DNA from: Desulfobacteraceae bacterium
GTDB taxonomy: Bacteria > Desulfobacterota > Desulfobacteria > Desulfobacterales > Desulfobacteraceae
Direction: 5' to 3'
Length of the DNA: 8,280 nucleotides
Assembly (NCBI GenBank): GCA_015486915.1
Contig: WFQS01000259.1
Span: forward strand, 1 to 8,280
The translations under genes were made by a program, and so were the position numbers. Positions 5,490 through 8,280 of this stretch are shown piece after piece; within the stretch, counting starts at the first letter, position 1, and every line of letters begins with the position of its first letter. The notes beneath the pieces are model-generated. The model was not told the DNA's origin. It did not search any database and saw nothing but the letters and a program-made list of their open reading frames with translations.

Positions 5490-7385
5490 TTAAAGCTGCA
5501 TGCATCTGTGGCATTTTTCGCATTGGATCATGGGGCAGTCAGGACTTTTTGTCTGATGTTCTGCAAGAAAAGCTTCCTGGGCAAGAAATTCTTTTTTTAT
5601 CCCGGTGTCAAGTATATCCCAGGCAAGAGCATCATTAAAAAAACGTTTATTATAAAGCTGGGAGATGCAATAATCTGCTGCCTGGCGCATTGCACCTGCC
5701 CAGCCTTTTTCATATGCATTTTCCAGTAAGTCCGCCATTCTTCTGTCTCCCCTTGAAAGAAGAGCATTTATCCTCGCTGTTCTGTGGGATTCAGGCTTAA
5801 GGCGGATATTGGGAGATCTTTTCAAACCCTGATTGATAATGTCCATCCTGCGTTTTAAAGTTTGAATTGAAGCCATTGGAGACCATTGAAAAGGAGTGGA
5901 TGGTTTTGGTATAAAAGGATTAATACTTAAGGTTATGGTCCCGATTTTTTTTCTTTTCCTGCTTGATGCTAGAAATTTTTCCATAATTTTTTCAGTGAGT
6001 TCAACAATGGCTACGGCATCTTCGTCTTCTTCATATGGAAGACCAATCATAAAATACAGTTTGAGATTGATTATTCCTGCATCAACGAGTCTTTCAGCAG
6101 CAGAAAGGATTTCTTTTTCTTTTATTTTCTTATTTATTATTTTTCTCATTTTCTCAGAACCGGCCTCAGGTGCTATGGTTGCGGTTTTAACTCCTGAACT
6201 GACAAGACTTTCGATTAAATCATCAGTTAAGGCATCCACCCTGAGAGAACTGAAGGATATTTTAAATCCTTTTTTTATTCCTGCAGCACATATACGATTT
6301 ATACCAGGATGATCTGAAACAGCAGCACTGACAAGGCCTATTTTATCTGTGATTTTATCTGCCCTGTCCATGGCTTTTATCACGGTTTCGTCAGGATAGA
6401 AACGGGGGGGCCTGTAAATAAATCCTGCACTGCAGAAACGGCATCCGTGGGGGCACCCCCTGCCCGTCTCAATGAGAAATATATTTTTAAATACTGTTTG
6501 AGAAGTTACAATGGCACTTGTGGTGGTTACACTGGAGAGATCATTGACACTTCGTACTTTAATTTTATCGGGAATATCATCGTAAAGTTTTTTTATTCCT
6601 GAAAGTTTTTTATCTGCAGAGTAGGAAGGCTCATAAAAAGATGGAACATAGGCTCCTTTTAACTTATGGGCCATGGTGTGTTTCAAGGTGTGTTTATCAA
6701 TTAAAGGATCGTACAGAGCGAAAAACTCTTTTATGAGAAGTTCTGCTTCACCTAACAGGAAAATATCTACAAACGGGGCAAGGGGCTCGGGATTAAGAAA
6801 GCAGGCAACCCCACCTGCCGCTATAAGTGGAAAAACCCTGTTTTTATCTTTTTTATTTAATACTTTTTTATCCTGTTCATCTGACCCTTTCTCATCTTTT
6901 TTTAAGAATCCTGCAAAATCTCTTGTTGATGATCCTGCCGTACCTCTTTCAGATGATCTTAAAGGGATACCTGCTTTTTTCAAAATTGAGATCAAATTTA
7001 AATAATCGTTCTCAAAGGAAACAGAAAAAGCAATAATATCAAAAGATGAAAGTGGTATACCTGTTTCACAGCTTTTTATTTTATCCTGTTCGTGTTTTAT
7101 TTTTTTAACCGGCAGAAAAACACGCTCGCACACCACATGATCAATATCGTTGATAAGACTGTAAACCTTCTGGAAACCGAGGCTTGACATGCCCGCCTCA
7201 TATGTATTGGGATAAACAAGGGCAACTTTTATAAAATTTTTCTGTCTTTTAATGATTGTACCTTTTTCATGGTACAACACATCTGTTTTCGTTTTTACTG
7301 AATTTGCCGCCCTTATTTTTTTTTTGTTTCTGCTGTTTCTGTTTCTGCCTTTCCCAGTGTTCTTGATATCCTCCTCCTGTTTCAT
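5490..7385 (-). CDS. B12-binding-like/radical SAM protein of unknown function (TIGR03960-like)
   Basis: This is a putative radical S-adenosylmethionine enzyme, 631 residues from the first ATG. Residues about 52-145 plus 184-225 look like the Rossmann-type B12-binding-like domain (KVALVYPNTYEAGMSSLGFQ, then AAGGVACFLNPEPLAPFVD and GEAE). I see no DxHxxG cobalamin motif, so cobalamin binding is doubtful. The radical SAM core follows, with the 4Fe-4S site C311-x3-C315-x2-C318 in GRGCPHGCRFC, and SFSSLRVDAL, APEAGSEKMR and FIPKPSTPFQWSP further on. The C-terminus has cysteines at 617, 622, 625 and 628, a possible second metal site. Reaction and substrate are unknown. Residues 1-35 are a K/R/N-rich extension and 148-183 a charged insert. 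No Shine-Dalgarno precedes the ATG at 7383-7385; GTG at 7278-7280 (V36), just before the conserved YHEKGTI, is an alternative start, also without a clear site. It lies downstream of ftsZ in the same orientation. The radical SAM call is secure and the family assignment comes from memory. Confidence 0.9.
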   Translation of the reverse strand: MKQEEDIKNTGKGRNRNSRNKKKIRAANSVKTKTDVLYHEKGTIIKRQKNFIKVALVYPNTYEAGMSSLGFQKVYSLINDIDHVVCERVFLPVKKIKHEQDKIKSCETGIPLSSFDIIAFSVSFENDYLNLISILKKAGIPLRSSERGTAGSSTRDFAGFLKKDEKGSDEQDKKVLNKKDKNRVFPLIAAGGVACFLNPEPLAPFVDIFLLGEAELLIKEFFALYDPLIDKHTLKHTMAHKLKGAYVPSFYEPSYSADKKLSGIKKLYDDIPDKIKVRSVNDLSSVTTTSAIVTSQTVFKNIFLIETGRGCPHGCRFCSAGFIYRPPRFYPDETVIKAMDRADKITDKIGLVSAAVSDHPGINRICAAGIKKGFKISFSSLRVDALTDDLIESLVSSGVKTATIAPEAGSEKMRKIINKKIKEKEILSAAERLVDAGIINLKLYFMIGLPYEEDEDAVAIVELTEKIMEKFLASSRKRKKIGTITLSINPFIPKPSTPFQWSPMASIQTLKRRMDIINQGLKRSPNIRLKPESHRTARINALLSRGDRRMADLLENAYEKGWAGAMRQAADYCISQLYNKRFFNDALAWDILDTGIKKEFLAQEAFLAEHQTKSPDCPMIQCEKCHRCMQL

Positions 7386-7517
7386 GTTTGCGGACAGATA
7401 TGGAATGTGTCCCTACCGGCTGTTCATGCTGATTTTGATATTTTCCCCCTGTTCCATGTTAGAAGACAAATAGTGGGCAGATAGCAATCTGCCCCTACTG
7501 ACCGTTAATGTTTTTTT
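7363..7517. repeat. Two diverged tandem units with REP-like hairpin
   Basis: Two segments, about 7363-7434 and 7435-7517, align by eye. Each opens with TTGATAT, then a C/T-rich CCTGTTYCATGTT, then a GGRCAGATA arm, a short loop, a TGYCC arm, CCCTACYG and GTTNATG. In the second unit the arms form a perfect hairpin: GGGCAGAT (7475-7482), loop AGCA, ATCTGCCC (7487-7494), with AGT/ACT extending it past a 2-base bulge. In the first unit only GGACA (7392-7396) and TGTCC (7408-7412) still pair. A third partial start lies at 7518-7530 and runs into the heptad array. There is no T-run after the hairpin on the minus strand, so a REP-type element is more likely than an intrinsic terminator, although it could stabilise the ftsZ mRNA 3' end. 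Confidence 0.65.
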
Positions 7518-7530
7518 CCAATATTTTACT

Positions 7531-7642
7531 CCTGTCTCTTGTCCCCTGTTTCATATTTCATATTTCATATTTCATATTTCATGTATCATGTATCATGTAT
7601 CTTGTTTCTTGTTTCTTGTCTCTTGTCTCTTGTCTCTTGCTG
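7531..7642. repeat. Sixteen tandem heptanucleotide units abutting the ftsZ stop
   Basis: Read on the plus strand in phase from 7531, the sequence splits into sixteen consecutive 7-base units with no indel: CCTGTCT, CTTGTCC, CCTGTTT, then CATATTT four times, CATGTAT three times, CTTGTTT twice, CTTGTCT three times and CTTGCTG. The last unit ends at 7642, the base before the ftsZ stop codon. Identical units sit in blocks, as expected from local duplication by slippage. On the ftsZ-sense strand the units are purine-rich (AGACAAG, AAACAAG, ATACATG, AAATATG), with A at positions 1, 3 and 5 in nearly all of them. Similar degenerate heptads occur between genes in some deltaproteobacteria, as I recall; their function is not known to me. 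Confidence 0.93.
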
Positions 7643-8280
7643 CTAATCCGCTTTTCTGCGCAGAAAAGTTGGAATTTCCAGATCTTCGCTGTCAGGACTG
7701 ATACCGCGAAAGGCATTTCTTCCATCCTCGCCAACTGCTTTTTTACGTCTTATGCGAACGGGTTCATCGAAATCATCCCATTTTTCAAGTTCCTCAGCCG
7801 TTGGTGTTCTTACATGACCCCTTGCAATAACTGCCGATCTCTCAACTGAATTTGTTTTTTTCTTTGTAAGCTGTGGTTCAAGGGCAATCGTTTTTTCTTC
7901 ACAGGCCTCTTTCTGCCCTCCTATTCCGGTTGCAATAACAGTGACCCTCATTTCATCACCAAGGGTTTCATCAATTGCCTGGCCCCAGATAATTTCCGCA
8001 TCATCTCCAACCTCTTCATAAATGCGGTCTGCGGCCTCTGTCATCTCATCAAGAGTAAGCTCACTTGTGCATGTAATATTCATCAAAACAGCCCTTGCAC
8101 CTGAAATTGATATATCTTCAAGAAGCGGATGGGAAATTGCCCTTTCAGCAGCCTCTGTTGCCCTGTTTTCACCGCTTGCAATTCCAATACCCATGAGTGC
8201 CATACCTGCCTTTGACATGGTTGTTCTCACATCTGCAAAGTCAAGATTTACAAGTCCGGGAAGCATGATTAAATCAGTAA
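7643..8280 (-). CDS. ftsZ: Cell division protein FtsZ, C-terminal part (5' end outside window)
   Basis: FtsZ is the tubulin-like GTPase that polymerises into the cytoplasmic Z-ring and recruits the divisome. The reading frame is open through the window edge, so the N-terminal GTP-binding half (with the GGGTGTG signature) lies outside and this is a cut gene, not a broken one. The visible part begins in the T7 synergy loop: NLDFADVRTTM carries the two acidic residues that complete the GTPase site of the neighbouring subunit. The C-terminal domain follows (SGARAVLMNIT, then EMRVTVIATGIG), then a charged linker of about 80 residues. It ends in DLEIPTFLRRKAD, the conserved C-terminal peptide that in other bacteria binds FtsA and ZipA. 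The stop is TAG at 7643-7645. The first internal ATG (8264-8266) is within the conserved domain and is not a start. Nothing looks degenerate. Confidence 0.97.
   Translation of the reverse strand, partial: TDLIMLPGLVNLDFADVRTTMSKAGMALMGIGIASGENRATEAAERAISHPLLEDISISGARAVLMNITCTSELTLDEMTEAADRIYEEVGDDAEIIWGQAIDETLGDEMRVTVIATGIGGQKEACEEKTIALEPQLTKKKTNSVERSAVIARGHVRTPTAEELEKWDDFDEPVRIRRKKAVGEDGRNAFRGISPDSEDLEIPTFLRRKAD

Noticed and set aside
5896..6312. Plus-strand 138-residue ORF
   Set aside because: It is entirely antisense to the conserved radical SAM core; its hydrophobic, serine-rich composition is a by-product of the opposite strand.
7475..7499. Intrinsic terminator of ftsZ
   Set aside because: The stem is strong, but no T-run follows on the minus strand; it fits a REP-like element better.
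7531..7642. CRISPR array
   Set aside because: Units are 7 bases, contiguous and without spacers; no cas genes are present.
7508..7849. Plus-strand 113-residue ORF
   Set aside because: Its first half is a translation of the heptad repeat (VSC/FLS/LVSC-type repeats) and its second half is antisense to ftsZ.

Overview
The window reads as an ordinary chromosomal segment of a Gram-negative, probably sulfate-reducing-type deltaproteobacterium (Desulfobacterales-like). This rests on the FtsZ sequence, the B12-binding-like/radical SAM protein encoded next to ftsZ, the style of the Liv transporter proteins, and a heptanucleotide repeat of a kind I associate with that group. The lineage is inferred from recalled resemblance and is not proven. 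All seven genes lie on the minus strand, so transcription runs from high to low coordinates.

Right end (8280-7643): the C-terminal two thirds or so of ftsZ, cut by the window edge. Next comes a 257-base spacer (7642-7386) with no gene. It holds sixteen tandem 7-base units that abut the ftsZ stop codon, followed by two diverged tandem units of about 70-85 bases, one of which carries a strong REP-like hairpin. The second of these runs into the start of the next gene. That gene (7385-5490) encodes a 631-residue radical SAM protein of unknown function with a low-complexity N-terminal extension, a charged internal insert and a C-terminal cysteine cluster.

Middle and left (5187-222): a complete branched-chain-amino-acid-type (HAAT) ABC uptake operon in the order livK-like binding protein, livH, livM, livG, livF. 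The secreted binding protein captures the substrate in the periplasm, LivH and LivM form the membrane channel, and LivG and LivF hydrolyse ATP. The substrate cannot be fixed from sequence. livH/livM are 12 bases apart and livG/livF overlap by 14 bases, but livK-livH (about 230 bases) and livM-livG (about 240 bases) are separated by palindrome-rich spacers, which is unusual for this operon type. A 302-base leader with several inverted repeats precedes livK and presumably carries its promoter and control sites.

Left edge (1-221): no supportable gene, a small hairpin and a stretch that may belong to a dispersed repeat. I see no tRNA, rRNA, CRISPR array, insertion sequence or defence system. The most unusual material is non-coding: the heptad array and REP-like units between ftsZ and the radical SAM gene.
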